Assembly: GCF_000373585.1 (NCBI RefSeq)
Contig: NZ_KB891907.1
Coordinates: 147,476-211,475, forward strand
Origin: Streptomyces sp. MspMP-M5
GTDB lineage: Bacteria; Actinomycetota; Actinomycetes; Streptomycetales; Streptomycetaceae
Reading direction: 5' to 3'
Length of the DNA: 64,000 nucleotides
Below are positions 39,341-46,899 of this stretch, piece by piece; position 1 is the stretch's first letter, and every line of letters begins with the position of its first letter. Made by a program: the position numbers and the translations under genes. The notes below the pieces were generated by a model, which saw only the letters and a program-made list of their open reading frames with translations, was not told the origin of the DNA and did not search any database.

Positions 39341-40231
39341 TCACGCGCCGGTCGGCACCCCGGCGTTGGCGAGGATCTCGCGGACCGGCAGTGCGACGCT
39401 CTGCGCGGCGGTCAGCCCGGACGCCGCCAGATGCGCCGTCGCGATCCGCAGCCCGGTCGCGTACCCGGCGAAGTCCGGCAGCCCCACGGGCTCGGCCCCC
39501 ATCAGCCGCGCCGTGGCGTCACCGTGGACGTACGGGGTGAGGTTCTGCATACCGGCGACGTCGACGGCGGCGGTGATCTTCTCGTACGCCGCGTCCAGTG
39601 CGGCGCCGGTCAGGTCGCGGGTCCACGGGCACATGGCCTGCTCGCCGGAAAGCTCCCGTACGAACGCCTCGGCGAGCCCCTCGGCGACGACCTGTTCGCC
39701 GACCGTGACGGCCGCCGGGTCCCAGACCACGTTCGCGTAGCGCACGTTGTGGTGGAGCTCGTGCGCGGCGGCATGGCCGATGTTCCGCAGGCTGGTCTCG
39801 GTGGGCCATATGTACAGCTGGATCGCGCCCGGGAACCCGCCGAAGCCGAGATAGCCGTGACTGCGGCCGGTCAGGTGCTCGTTGTCGGGATCGCCGAGCG
39901 TCACCACGACGTGCACCGTCTCGGCGTGCCGGACGCCGGGCACCGCGCCGTCGATCCGCTCCCACGCGGCCGCGAGCGCCGCCTCGACGCGGTGCCACAC
40001 GTCCGCGTCCCGCATCGTGCGCAGGGCGGCCGGATAGCGCGGATCGTCGCGGTCGATCCGGAAGCCACCGCCCCTCTGGTGCATCCCGACGAGGTCCAGC
40101 TCGCCCGTCACCTCGGACATCACGCGCTGGATGGGCGCGAACATCTCCCGCAGGGCGTCCGCCCGTTGCTCCTGCGGACGTTCCAGGAGCTCCAGCATGG
40201 CGGACGCGGTGTCATGAACAACGATCTTCAT
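39341..40231 (-). CDS. DUF2268-type predicted zinc protease
   Basis: A 296-residue protein with the zinc-binding HExxH as His157-Glu158-Leu-His160-His161 (AAHELHHNVRYANVVWD) and a downstream glutamate in VAEGLAEAFVREL, the pattern of DUF2268 putative Zn-dependent proteases. The N-terminus (MKIVVHDTASAMLEL) has no signal peptide, so it is cytoplasmic. Natural substrates are unknown. ATG at 40231. Divergent from the nitroreductase gene by 127 bases. Confidence 0.87.
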   Translation of the reverse strand: MKIVVHDTASAMLELLERPQEQRADALREMFAPIQRVMSEVTGELDLVGMHQRGGGFRIDRDDPRYPAALRTMRDADVWHRVEAALAAAWERIDGAVPGVRHAETVHVVVTLGDPDNEHLTGRSHGYLGFGGFPGAIQLYIWPTETSLRNIGHAAAHELHHNVRYANVVWDPAAVTVGEQVVAEGLAEAFVRELSGEQAMCPWTRDLTGAALDAAYEKITAAVDVAGMQNLTPYVHGDATARLMGAEPVGLPDFAGYATGLRIATAHLAASGLTAAQSVALPVREILANAGVPTGA

Positions 40232-40358
40232 GCCTGCGACGGTAGGCCCTCCGGTAACAGGAGGGTCAAGCGTGCCGCCCCGGCCGCCCGCCGGCCCGCA
40301 CGAGGCGGCGCCGTAGATTGCTGTGGGTCAATCGGGCCGACGGGAAAGGGACTTACAC

Positions 40359-41024
40359 GTGGACGTCTACGAAGCGGTGGCGAGCCGACGAGCGGTGCGC
40401 GGCTTCACCGGTGCGCCGGTGCCCAGGCAGCTGCTGGAGCGCGTGCTGGGCGCCGCGGCCCGCTCGCCCTCCGGCGGCAACCTCCAGCCCTGGTACAGCT
40501 ATGTGCTGACCGGGTCGCCGCTCGCCGAGCTCAAGAAGCGCACCGGGGCGCGGGTGGCCGCCGGCGACACCGGTGACGAGCGGGAGTACCAGATGTACCC
40601 CGACGAGCTGGAATCCCCTTACCGGGAGCGCCGGTTCGCCGCCGCCGAGCGGCGCTACGCCGCCCTCGGCATACCGCGGGAGGACTCCGCCGCACGCCGG
40701 CGCGCCGTCGCCGCGAACTGGCAGTGCTTCGGCGCCCCCGCCGCCCTCTTCTGCTATGTCGACCGCACCATGGGGTCGTCCCAGTGGGCCGACCTCGGTA
40801 TGTACCTGCAGACCGTCATGCTGCTGCTGCGCGCCGAAGGGCTGCACAGCTGCCCGCAGATCGCCTGGTCGGTGTACCACGGGACGGTCGCGGAGATCGT
40901 CTCCCCGCCGGAGGGGCTGATCCTCTTCTGCGGGCTGTCGATCGGCTTCGAGGACACCGCCGTGACCGGCGCCCGTACCGACCGGGCTCCGCTTGCCGAG
41001 ACGGTCACGTTCCTCGGCGACTGA
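40359..41024 (+). CDS. Nitroreductase-family flavoprotein
   Basis: A 221-residue protein of the FMN-dependent nitroreductase family: SRRAVRGFTGAPVPRQLLE at the N-terminus (FMN phosphate contacts), ARSPSGGNLQPWYSYVL, and GLHSCPQIAWSVYHGTVAEI near the C-terminus. It reduces nitro-aromatics or quinones with NAD(P)H; the physiological substrate is unknown. GTG start with GGGAAAGGG upstream. A stand-alone gene. Confidence 0.9.
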   Translation: MDVYEAVASRRAVRGFTGAPVPRQLLERVLGAAARSPSGGNLQPWYSYVLTGSPLAELKKRTGARVAAGDTGDEREYQMYPDELESPYRERRFAAAERRYAALGIPREDSAARRRAVAANWQCFGAPAALFCYVDRTMGSSQWADLGMYLQTVMLLLRAEGLHSCPQIAWSVYHGTVAEIVSPPEGLILFCGLSIGFEDTAVTGARTDRAPLAETVTFLGD

Positions 41025-41109
41025 ACCCCTGGCCGCGGGCCTGCGGGGGCGGCCCGCCCGCGCCGCCGCCCGCGGCCTCCGCCCGGCTCGCGGGCCCGCC
41101 GTCGGGTGC

Positions 41110-41439
41110 TCAGTGCGCGAACACCGTGCTGGCCAGGACCACATGGACGGTGGTGCCGCCGAGGATGCTGAGCAGCGCGTTGCGGCGCCACAGGTGCAGG
41201 CCGACGGTGACGGCCAGCGCCGCCAGCGGGGCGAGGGCGCGCGGCTCGGTCAGCGGCAGGTCGCGCAGGCAGTAGACGAGCAGGATGACCATGACGCCGG
41301 CGGGCATGCCGCGGCTGAGGTACTGGACGGTCCGGCTCGCGCGCAGCGGGGCGAGGGCGGCGAAGGGGAGGGCGCGCAGTCCCCAGGTGACGGCGGTGGA
41401 GAGGGCGACCGCCGCGACGAGGTACGGGGTGTCAGGCAT
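41110..41439 (-). CDS. azlD: AzlD branched-chain amino-acid export subunit
   Basis: A 109-residue protein with about four membrane helices and the AzlD pattern (WGLRALPFAALAPLRASRTV, then LSRGMPAGVMVILLVYCLRD). It is the small partner of AzlC; together they export branched-chain amino acids or their analogues. The ATG at 41439 overlaps the AzlC gene by eight bases. Confidence 0.88.
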   Translation of the reverse strand: MPDTPYLVAAVALSTAVTWGLRALPFAALAPLRASRTVQYLSRGMPAGVMVILLVYCLRDLPLTEPRALAPLAALAVTVGLHLWRRNALLSILGGTTVHVVLASTVFAH

Positions 41440-42184
41440 CGGCGCGCCTCCGCTCGGCAACGAAGTGGCGGATCAGGAGACCCGCGGTGAACAGGCCGAA
41501 GGCGGCCGGGAGCAGCTGGTCGGGGAAGGCCAGGCGGGCCGCGAGCGCGCTGAGCAGGGCCAGCGCCGGGGTGGGCAGATCGCCCCGCCGGTCCCGGAGG
41601 GCGTCGAGGGCCAGGACGGTGAACAGGGCGGTCAGCGCGAAGTCCAGGCCCTGCACGCTCTCGGGGATCAGCGAGCCGAGCAGGGCCCCGGCGGTGGCGC
41701 TGCCGGCCCAGTACAGGTGCATGAACACCTGCAGCCACAGAATGCGGCCGCCGGGCCAGGAGCGGGCCTGCTCGCCGGTGGTCAGGGCGAACGCCTCGTC
41801 GGTGAGGGCGAAGGTGCTGTAGGTCCTGGCCGCGCGGCCCCGGACGCGGTGCAGGGGGAAGGACAGCGCGTAGAAGACGTGCCGGATGTTGACGAGGAGG
41901 GCGGTCAGCGCGACCGTCGCCAGCGGGGCGACCGCGCCGACCAGGCCGACCAGCAGGAACTCGAACGAGCCGGCGTAGATGAGGGTGGCGAACAGGGACG
42001 CCCACCACCAGGCGAGACCGGAGTGGGTGACCAGCACCCCGAAGGCGATGCCGAGCGGGACGAGCCCCAGGCCCACCGAGGCGGAGTCCTTGAAGGCGGC
42101 CCGGTACTGGGGCGTCGTCCGGGATGACGGGGCGGGAGGTGCGGGCCCGACGGGAGCGTCGGCGGTGACCGAGGGTATTGCCAT
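41432..42184 (-). CDS. azlC: AzlC branched-chain amino-acid exporter
   Basis: A 250-residue membrane protein with AzlC motifs: GLGLVPLGIAFGVLVTHSGL, ATLIYAGSFEFLLVGL, VNIRHVFYALSF and FALTDEAFALTTG. Upstream and divergent is an Lrp/AsnC regulator, the usual controller of azlCD. The start ATG at 42184 is only six bases from a TAAAAT -10 element, so the mRNA looks leaderless. Confidence 0.92.
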   Translation of the reverse strand: MAIPSVTADAPVGPAPPAPSSRTTPQYRAAFKDSASVGLGLVPLGIAFGVLVTHSGLAWWWASLFATLIYAGSFEFLLVGLVGAVAPLATVALTALLVNIRHVFYALSFPLHRVRGRAARTYSTFALTDEAFALTTGEQARSWPGGRILWLQVFMHLYWAGSATAGALLGSLIPESVQGLDFALTALFTVLALDALRDRRGDLPTPALALLSALAARLAFPDQLLPAAFGLFTAGLLIRHFVAERRRADA

Positions 42185-42190
42185 GCCGCA

Positions 42191-42240
42191 ATTTTAGGAC
42201 GAAATGGATCTTATTTGGTTGCCGATCGTGCCCCTATGAT
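42191..42240. promoter_or_regulatory. Divergent leaderless promoters of azlC and lrp
   Basis: On the minus strand TAAAAT (42191-42196) lies six bases before the azlC ATG. On the plus strand TATGAT (42235-42240) lies six bases before the Lrp ATG at 42247. Neither gene has a ribosome binding site. The intervening AT-rich DNA is the likely Lrp operator. Confidence 0.6.
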
Positions 42241-42246
42241 CGCCCT

Positions 42247-42705
42247 ATGGGTAATGAAATCGACCTCGATCCGGTCGACCGAGAAATTTTGTTTCACCTA
42301 CGTCAGGGCGGGCGGCTGACCAACGTCGAGCTGGCCAAGCGCGTCGGGCTGACCCCGCCGCCGTGTCTGCGCCGGGTCAAGCGCCTGGAGGAGAGCGGTG
42401 TCATCGCCGGCTATCGGGCCGTCATCGATCCCGCCGCGGTCGGCCGCGGCCTGGAGGTGCTGGTCGACGTCGAGGTGTACGCCACCGACCGCGAGACCGT
42501 CGAGGAGTTCGAGAACACGGTGGCCGCCTACGAGGAGGTCATCGAACTGCGGCGGTTCTTCGGGCGGCCGGACTACTTTCTGCGGGTGACGGTCGCCGAC
42601 CACGCCGCCTACGAGGCGTTCCTGACGCGCAAGCTGACCGGTCTGCGCGGGGTGCTGCGGGTGGAGTCCCATCTGACCATGAAGAAGATCAAGACCGAGC
42701 TGTGA
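42247..42705 (+). CDS. Lrp/AsnC-family regulator of azlCD
   Basis: A 152-residue protein with the AsnC HTH at residues 5-55 (LDPVDREILFHLRQGGRLTN, VELAKRVGLTPPPCLRRVKR) and a RAM ligand-binding domain after it (VIDPAAVGRGLEVLVDVEVY, FFGRPDYFLRVTVADHAAYE). It senses amino acids, probably branched-chain ones, and regulates the divergent exporter. Leaderless start as described for the promoter. Confidence 0.92.
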   Translation: MGNEIDLDPVDREILFHLRQGGRLTNVELAKRVGLTPPPCLRRVKRLEESGVIAGYRAVIDPAAVGRGLEVLVDVEVYATDRETVEEFENTVAAYEEVIELRRFFGRPDYFLRVTVADHAAYEAFLTRKLTGLRGVLRVESHLTMKKIKTEL

Positions 42706-42777
42706 GCCCGCCCGGCCCGCCGGTTGGCCGTTTTGTGTCTCACCGGTGGCCGCCCCGGCCGGACTACGCTCCCGTCG

Positions 42778-43518
42778 GTGACCACGCAACCGACGAACGA
42801 CGCCGCGATCCGGCAGTGGAACGACATTCCCCGTGCGGCGCTGGAGGCCATGGAGCCCGACGGCGACTTCGCCAAACGCCATCTGATCAACCCGGTGCTG
42901 CTGCGGATGCTCGGCGAGGTGGACGGGCGCCGCATCCTGGACGCGGGCTGCGGACACGGCTACTTCAGCCGCCTGCTCGCCGCCCGCGGAGCGCAGGTCA
43001 CCGGCGTCGAGCCCACCGACACGATGTTCGCCTACGCGCAGGAGAAGGAACGCGCGCTCGCCCAGGGCGTGGTGTACGTCCAGGCCGATCTGACCCGGCT
43101 GCCGGACCTCGGCGGCCCGTTCGACGCCGTGGTCTGCAGCATGGTGCTGCCGGCCGTCCCGGACTGGAAACCGGCCATGCGTGCCTGCGTCGAGGCCCTG
43201 CGCCCCGGCGGGCTGTTCCTCTTCTCCGTCAACCACCCGGCCTTCGAGCGGCTGCTGTCGACGTGGCGCGAGCACGGCGACTACCGCCTGCGCCGCTATC
43301 TGGAGGAGTACCCGATCGCCCAGACCCACGCCACCGACTTCCACCGCCCGCTCTCGGCCTATCTCAACGAACTCGCCGCCCTCGGCTGCCGGTTGCGGGA
43401 GATCGCCGAGCCGGGACTCGACCCCCGTACGGCACGCGAAGCGCAGGACACCACCCCCGGCATCGAGAGCTACGTCCACCTCCCCAACTTCCTGATCGCC
43501 GCGGCCGAAGGCCCGTGA
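42778..43518 (+). CDS. SAM-dependent class I methyltransferase
   Basis: A 246-residue protein with motif I (RILDAGCGHGYFSRLLAARG) and the post-motif LRPGGLFLFSVNHPAFE, as in UbiE/small-molecule methyltransferases. The GTG at 42778 sits eight bases after TACGCT, suggesting a leaderless mRNA. It follows the Lrp gene by 72 bases. Substrate unknown; no biosynthetic cluster adjoins it. Confidence 0.9.
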   Translation: MTTQPTNDAAIRQWNDIPRAALEAMEPDGDFAKRHLINPVLLRMLGEVDGRRILDAGCGHGYFSRLLAARGAQVTGVEPTDTMFAYAQEKERALAQGVVYVQADLTRLPDLGGPFDAVVCSMVLPAVPDWKPAMRACVEALRPGGLFLFSVNHPAFERLLSTWREHGDYRLRRYLEEYPIAQTHATDFHRPLSAYLNELAALGCRLREIAEPGLDPRTAREAQDTTPGIESYVHLPNFLIAAAEGP

Positions 43519-43602
43519 CGCCGGACGGGCCGACTCCGGACGCGCCACATTCACTCGTGTGAGTGCTGCGCCGTAATTCGAACACGTGATGCAATTCCTG
43601 GT

Positions 43603-43836
43603 GTGACGCACTACGCCTTTCCCACTGACCTCGTCCGGGCCCAGTCCGCCTGGTACGCCGCCTATCAACAGCTCGCCGCCGAGGAGAGCCCCGCGCGAAC
43701 GGCCGTGCTGCGCCGCCGACTTCAGCGGCTCTCCGTGCAGATCGCCACGCATCCGTACTGGGCCGACATCCCCGGCCACGCCCCGGCCGCCCGGATGGCG
43801 CTCAAGGAGCTGGCCCGGCAGGAGCACCGGCCATGA
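43603..43836 (+). CDS. Small conserved-looking hypothetical protein
   Basis: A 77-residue helical protein (VRAQSAWYAAYQQLAAEESP, ARTAVLRRRLQRLSVQIAT). Codon use is typical of real genes here. GTG start, weak ribosome binding site. It lies between a methyltransferase and the convergent murJ gene. No function known. Confidence 0.6.
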   Translation: MTHYAFPTDLVRAQSAWYAAYQQLAAEESPARTAVLRRRLQRLSVQIATHPYWADIPGHAPAARMALKELARQEHRP

Positions 43837-43855
43837 CGGGGCGGGCCGGTCCGGT

Positions 43856-45625
43856 TCAGCGGCCGAGGCGGCTGCGGAGCATGGTGAACATCGCGTCGAG
43901 CTCCGGGAGTTTGCAGAGCCGGGCGAGGACGAGGAAGAGCGCGAGCAGGACGGCCGTGCCGGCGGCGAGGGCGGTCAGGGAGCCCAGGGCGTCGTGGCCC
44001 ATGGCGTGGAGCAGGGCGGTGGCGGTGACTCCGGCGGCGAGGGCGGCCGGTGCGGCGGCGGCGCACAGCCGCGCGTATGTGCGCAGGACGCGGGCGCCGT
44101 CCAGGTCGCCGCCCAGGCGCTTGCGCAGCCGGCGCCAGGCGACGGCGATACCCACGGCGAAGCCCAGGCCGTACGAGGCGGCCATACCGGCCACGGCCCA
44201 GTGCGCGGGGAGGAGGACGTAGCACAGTGCGGAGGCGGCGGCGTTGACGGCGGCGACGACGAGGGTGTTGAAGAAGGGGGTGCGGGTGTCCTCGTAGGCG
44301 TAGAAGCCGCGCAGGACGACGTACTGCGCGGAGTAGGGGATGAGGCCCAGGCCGAAGGCCATCAGGATGTGGCCGATGCCCTGGGCGCCCTCGCTGCCCG
44401 AGCCGGCGTAGAGCAGGGTGGCCATCGGCGTGCCCAGCGCCAGGAAGGCGAAGGCGCAGGGGACGACGGCGACGGCCGAGGTGCGCAGGCCGTAGGAGAT
44501 GTCGTGGCGGACGGCGGCGGCGTCGCCGTCCAGTGCGGCGCGGGAGATCCGGGGCAGCACGGCGGTCATGACCGAGACGGTGATGATGGCCTGGGGCATC
44601 TGCCAGATCTGGTACGCGTAGTTGTAGGCGGTGATGCCGGAGCCGGGGTGGCCGGCGTGCTCGGCGACGGCGCCCGCCTTGGTGGCGAGCTCGGTGACGA
44701 CGATCAGGCCGAGCTGGTTGGCGAGCACGAACAGCAGCGTCCATTTGGCCAGGCCGGCGGCCTTGCCCAGGCCGTGGCCGCGGAAGTCGAAGCGGGGACG
44801 GAGCCGGACTCCGGCCTCGCGGAGGTACGGCAGCATGGCCAGTGCTTGGACGGCCAGGCCGAGCAGGGTGCCCAGGCCGATGAGCCGGACGCCTTCGGGC
44901 GTGATGGTCGCCGCGCTGACGCCGGAGCTGGTGAAGCCGCCGAAGGCCCAGATGAAGGCGCCGAAGGCGGCGATGATGACGACGTTGTTGAGGACCGGGG
45001 TCCACATCATCGCGCCGAAGCGGCCGCGGGCGTTGAGAATCTGCCCGAGCACGACATGGATGCCCATGAAGAACATGGTGGGCAGGCAGTAGCGGGCGAA
45101 CGCCACGGTGAGGGCCATGCGTTGGGGGTCGGCGGCGATGTCCGGGGACATCATCCGTACCAGCAGCGGAGCGGCCAGGATGCCGAGCGTGGTGACGCCG
45201 GTGAGGACGATGACGACGAGCGTGAGCAGGCGGTTGGCGTACGCCTCGCCGCCGTCCTCGTCGTTCTTCATGGCGCGCACGAGCTGCGGGACGAACACCG
45301 CGTTCAGTGCCCCGCCGCTCACCAGTACATAGATCATCGTGGGCAGGGTGTTGGCGACTTGATAGGAGTCGCCCAGCGTGCTGACGCCGATCGCGGCCGC
45401 CATGACGAGGGTGCGCAGGAATCCCGTGATCCGGGAGACGATCGTGCCGGCCGCCATCAGGGCGCTGGACCTGCCCAGGCGCGAGGCGCCGCCCTTCGGT
45501 TCGGGGACGGCGGCCGGGGCGGGCGTGGTGACCTGTGCGGTGGCCGCACGCAGCGGAAGGGTGTCGTCCGGCAGACGGCTGCGCGGCCCTCCCGGTCCGT
45601 GGGCCTCTTCGCTTCGCGCGGCCAT
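43856..45625 (-). CDS. murJ: MurJ-family lipid II flippase
   Basis: A 589-residue membrane protein of the MurJ/MviN family with about 14 helices after a ~50-residue disordered N-terminus. Family motifs include SALMAAGTIVSRITGFLRTL, GDSYQVANTLPTMIYVLVSG and GALNAVFVPQLVRAM. It moves lipid-linked precursors across the membrane for cell-wall synthesis. Streptomycetes often have more than one copy, and this one has no clear cell-wall neighbours, so it may be an accessory paralogue. ATG with AGGAGGAAC site. Confidence 0.9.
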   Translation of the reverse strand: MAARSEEAHGPGGPRSRLPDDTLPLRAATAQVTTPAPAAVPEPKGGASRLGRSSALMAAGTIVSRITGFLRTLVMAAAIGVSTLGDSYQVANTLPTMIYVLVSGGALNAVFVPQLVRAMKNDEDGGEAYANRLLTLVVIVLTGVTTLGILAAPLLVRMMSPDIAADPQRMALTVAFARYCLPTMFFMGIHVVLGQILNARGRFGAMMWTPVLNNVVIIAAFGAFIWAFGGFTSSGVSAATITPEGVRLIGLGTLLGLAVQALAMLPYLREAGVRLRPRFDFRGHGLGKAAGLAKWTLLFVLANQLGLIVVTELATKAGAVAEHAGHPGSGITAYNYAYQIWQMPQAIITVSVMTAVLPRISRAALDGDAAAVRHDISYGLRTSAVAVVPCAFAFLALGTPMATLLYAGSGSEGAQGIGHILMAFGLGLIPYSAQYVVLRGFYAYEDTRTPFFNTLVVAAVNAAASALCYVLLPAHWAVAGMAASYGLGFAVGIAVAWRRLRKRLGGDLDGARVLRTYARLCAAAAPAALAAGVTATALLHAMGHDALGSLTALAAGTAVLLALFLVLARLCKLPELDAMFTMLRSRLGR

Positions 45626-45795
45626 GCCTGTTCCTCCTCGTCAGGGCGGGCCTCGCGGCCCGTCGTTCGACTGCACACCTTCGCATCCCGTGCGGGCCGG
45701 TCGTGCGCGGACCGTCGCGGGCAGGGGCTTTCCCGTCATCTTCGGCCATGTATCGGCCGGAAGCCCGCCCGGTGAAACGGGTCGTGGAAGTCGGG

Positions 45796-45955
45796 TACGA
45801 TCATGAACGAACTCCGGTCCTGCGGACGGGAGTCGCGCGTCCGTGGTCCAAGGAAAGACGTCCACCAACCGGTGGGAGATGCAGGTGCAAGGCCGGCCGG
45901 GCGCTCCGGAGAAGAACACGAGGTCCCTTTCCCGCGCGGGGAAGGGACCTCGTCG
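45796..45955 (+). ncRNA. Candidate small RNA or attenuated leader upstream of murJ
   Basis: TACGAT at 45796-45801 resembles a -10 element. About 120 bases later a very strong terminator hairpin ends the region. Between them are small stem-loops (GTCCTGCGGAC, CCACCAACCGGTGG), and no convincing protein is encoded. The DNA is transcribed away from murJ and toward the convergent DinB-like gene, so the hairpin could simply serve that gene. No -35 consensus and no known RNA family were recognised. Confidence 0.3.
45920..45951. terminator. Strong hairpin terminator
   Basis: GAGGTCCCTT pairs with AAGGGACCTC, continued by CCC/GGG around a GCGC centre. It lies 40 bases downstream of the DinB-like gene on the minus strand and could also terminate a plus-strand transcript. 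Confidence 0.75.
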
Positions 45956-45990
45956 CATGCGCGGACGGCCGCGGGCGTCCGCCGTGGGGC

Positions 45991-46497
45991 TCAGGGGCCG
46001 GTGGCCCCGTCCACGCCCTCGCGCAGGAAGTCGGCATGGCCGTTGTGCCGGGCGTACTCGTGGATCATGTGCAGCATGATCAGGCGGAGCGAGACCTCCT
46101 TGTCCCACCGGGGCTGGTAGGCGGTGACGTCCAGGGACTCGGCGGCCTCCTCGATGCGCCGGGAGTGCGCGACCTCCGCCTGCCAGGTGGCGAAGGCCGA
46201 AGCGCCGGTGGACCCGCCGTCGTCGAACGCGGCCTGGTAGTCGCCCTCGTCGGACCAGACCAGCGGGATGTCCTCGCCGTTGACCACCCGGCGGAACCAC
46301 GTGCGCTCGACCTCGGCCAGGTGCCGCACCAGGCCGAGCAGGGAGAGCGTCGACGGCGGCATGGAGCGCCGCCGCAGCTGTTCGTCGGTCAGTCCCTCGA
46401 CCTTCATGGCCAGGGTGGCCCGGTGGAAGTCCAGGTAGGCGCGGAGCATCTCGCGCTCACCGGCCTGCGCGGGCGGATCGATCCGTTCGATTGTCAT
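45991..46497 (-). CDS. DinB/DUF664-family protein
   Basis: A 168-residue helical protein of the DinB four-helix superfamily (DUF664 type): EREMLRAYLDFHRATLAMKV, LSLLGLVRHLAEVERTWF with the first conserved His, and MLHMIHEYARHNGHADFLRE with the paired His. These residues bind a metal in mycothiol- or bacillithiol-dependent members. The ATG at 46497 has no ribosome binding site; TACTCT lies eight bases upstream, so it is probably leaderless. Confidence 0.85.
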   Translation of the reverse strand: MTIERIDPPAQAGEREMLRAYLDFHRATLAMKVEGLTDEQLRRRSMPPSTLSLLGLVRHLAEVERTWFRRVVNGEDIPLVWSDEGDYQAAFDDGGSTGASAFATWQAEVAHSRRIEEAAESLDVTAYQPRWDKEVSLRLIMLHMIHEYARHNGHADFLREGVDGATGP

Positions 46498-46604
46498 GTA
46501 CCGAGAGAGTAGTGGCGGGGTCCGCACCGTACGCCGCGGCCCGGGGGCCGTCGCCTCCGGGCCGTACGGACGGGTGGCGCGGCGCCGTCGCCGCACCGCC
46601 GTCG

Positions 46605-46796
46605 CTAGGGCAGATACCGCTCGATGGCGGCCCGCCCCTTCTCGTCGATCATGCGCTGGGCCCAGGCCAGGCTGTGCGGTGTGGGCTCGCGCCCGGACGC
46701 CCTGACCAGGTCCTCCGCGTCGAAGGGCCGCTCGCTACCGGTGTACAGCTCCGCTGGCCGCTGCCGGGCCGGGGTCTCACTGCCATTGGTCGTCAC
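46605..46796 (-). CDS. Small hypothetical protein (63 residues)
   Basis: An acidic-basic helical protein ending AWAQRMIDEKGRAAIERYLP, with a middle PAELYTGSERPFDAEDLVRA. The GTG has an AGGAGG site just upstream. Short proteins of this kind seem to recur in streptomycetes; function unknown. Confidence 0.6.
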   Translation of the reverse strand: MTTNGSETPARQRPAELYTGSERPFDAEDLVRASGREPTPHSLAWAQRMIDEKGRAAIERYLP

Positions 46797-46899
46797 AGGT
46801 CCTCCTCTTTCCGCGCCCGCCGAGTGCCGGGACCTCGTTGGTGGTTTCCATCATGGGACCGGCTCCGCCGACCCGCACGGCGTACCCCGGGGCGCCTGC

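Noticed and set aside
45803..46120. Plus-strand 105-codon frame starting at an ATG right after TACGAT
   Set aside because: It runs through the terminator hairpin and into the antisense of the DinB-like gene; its sequence is low-complexity. A non-coding transcript is the better reading.
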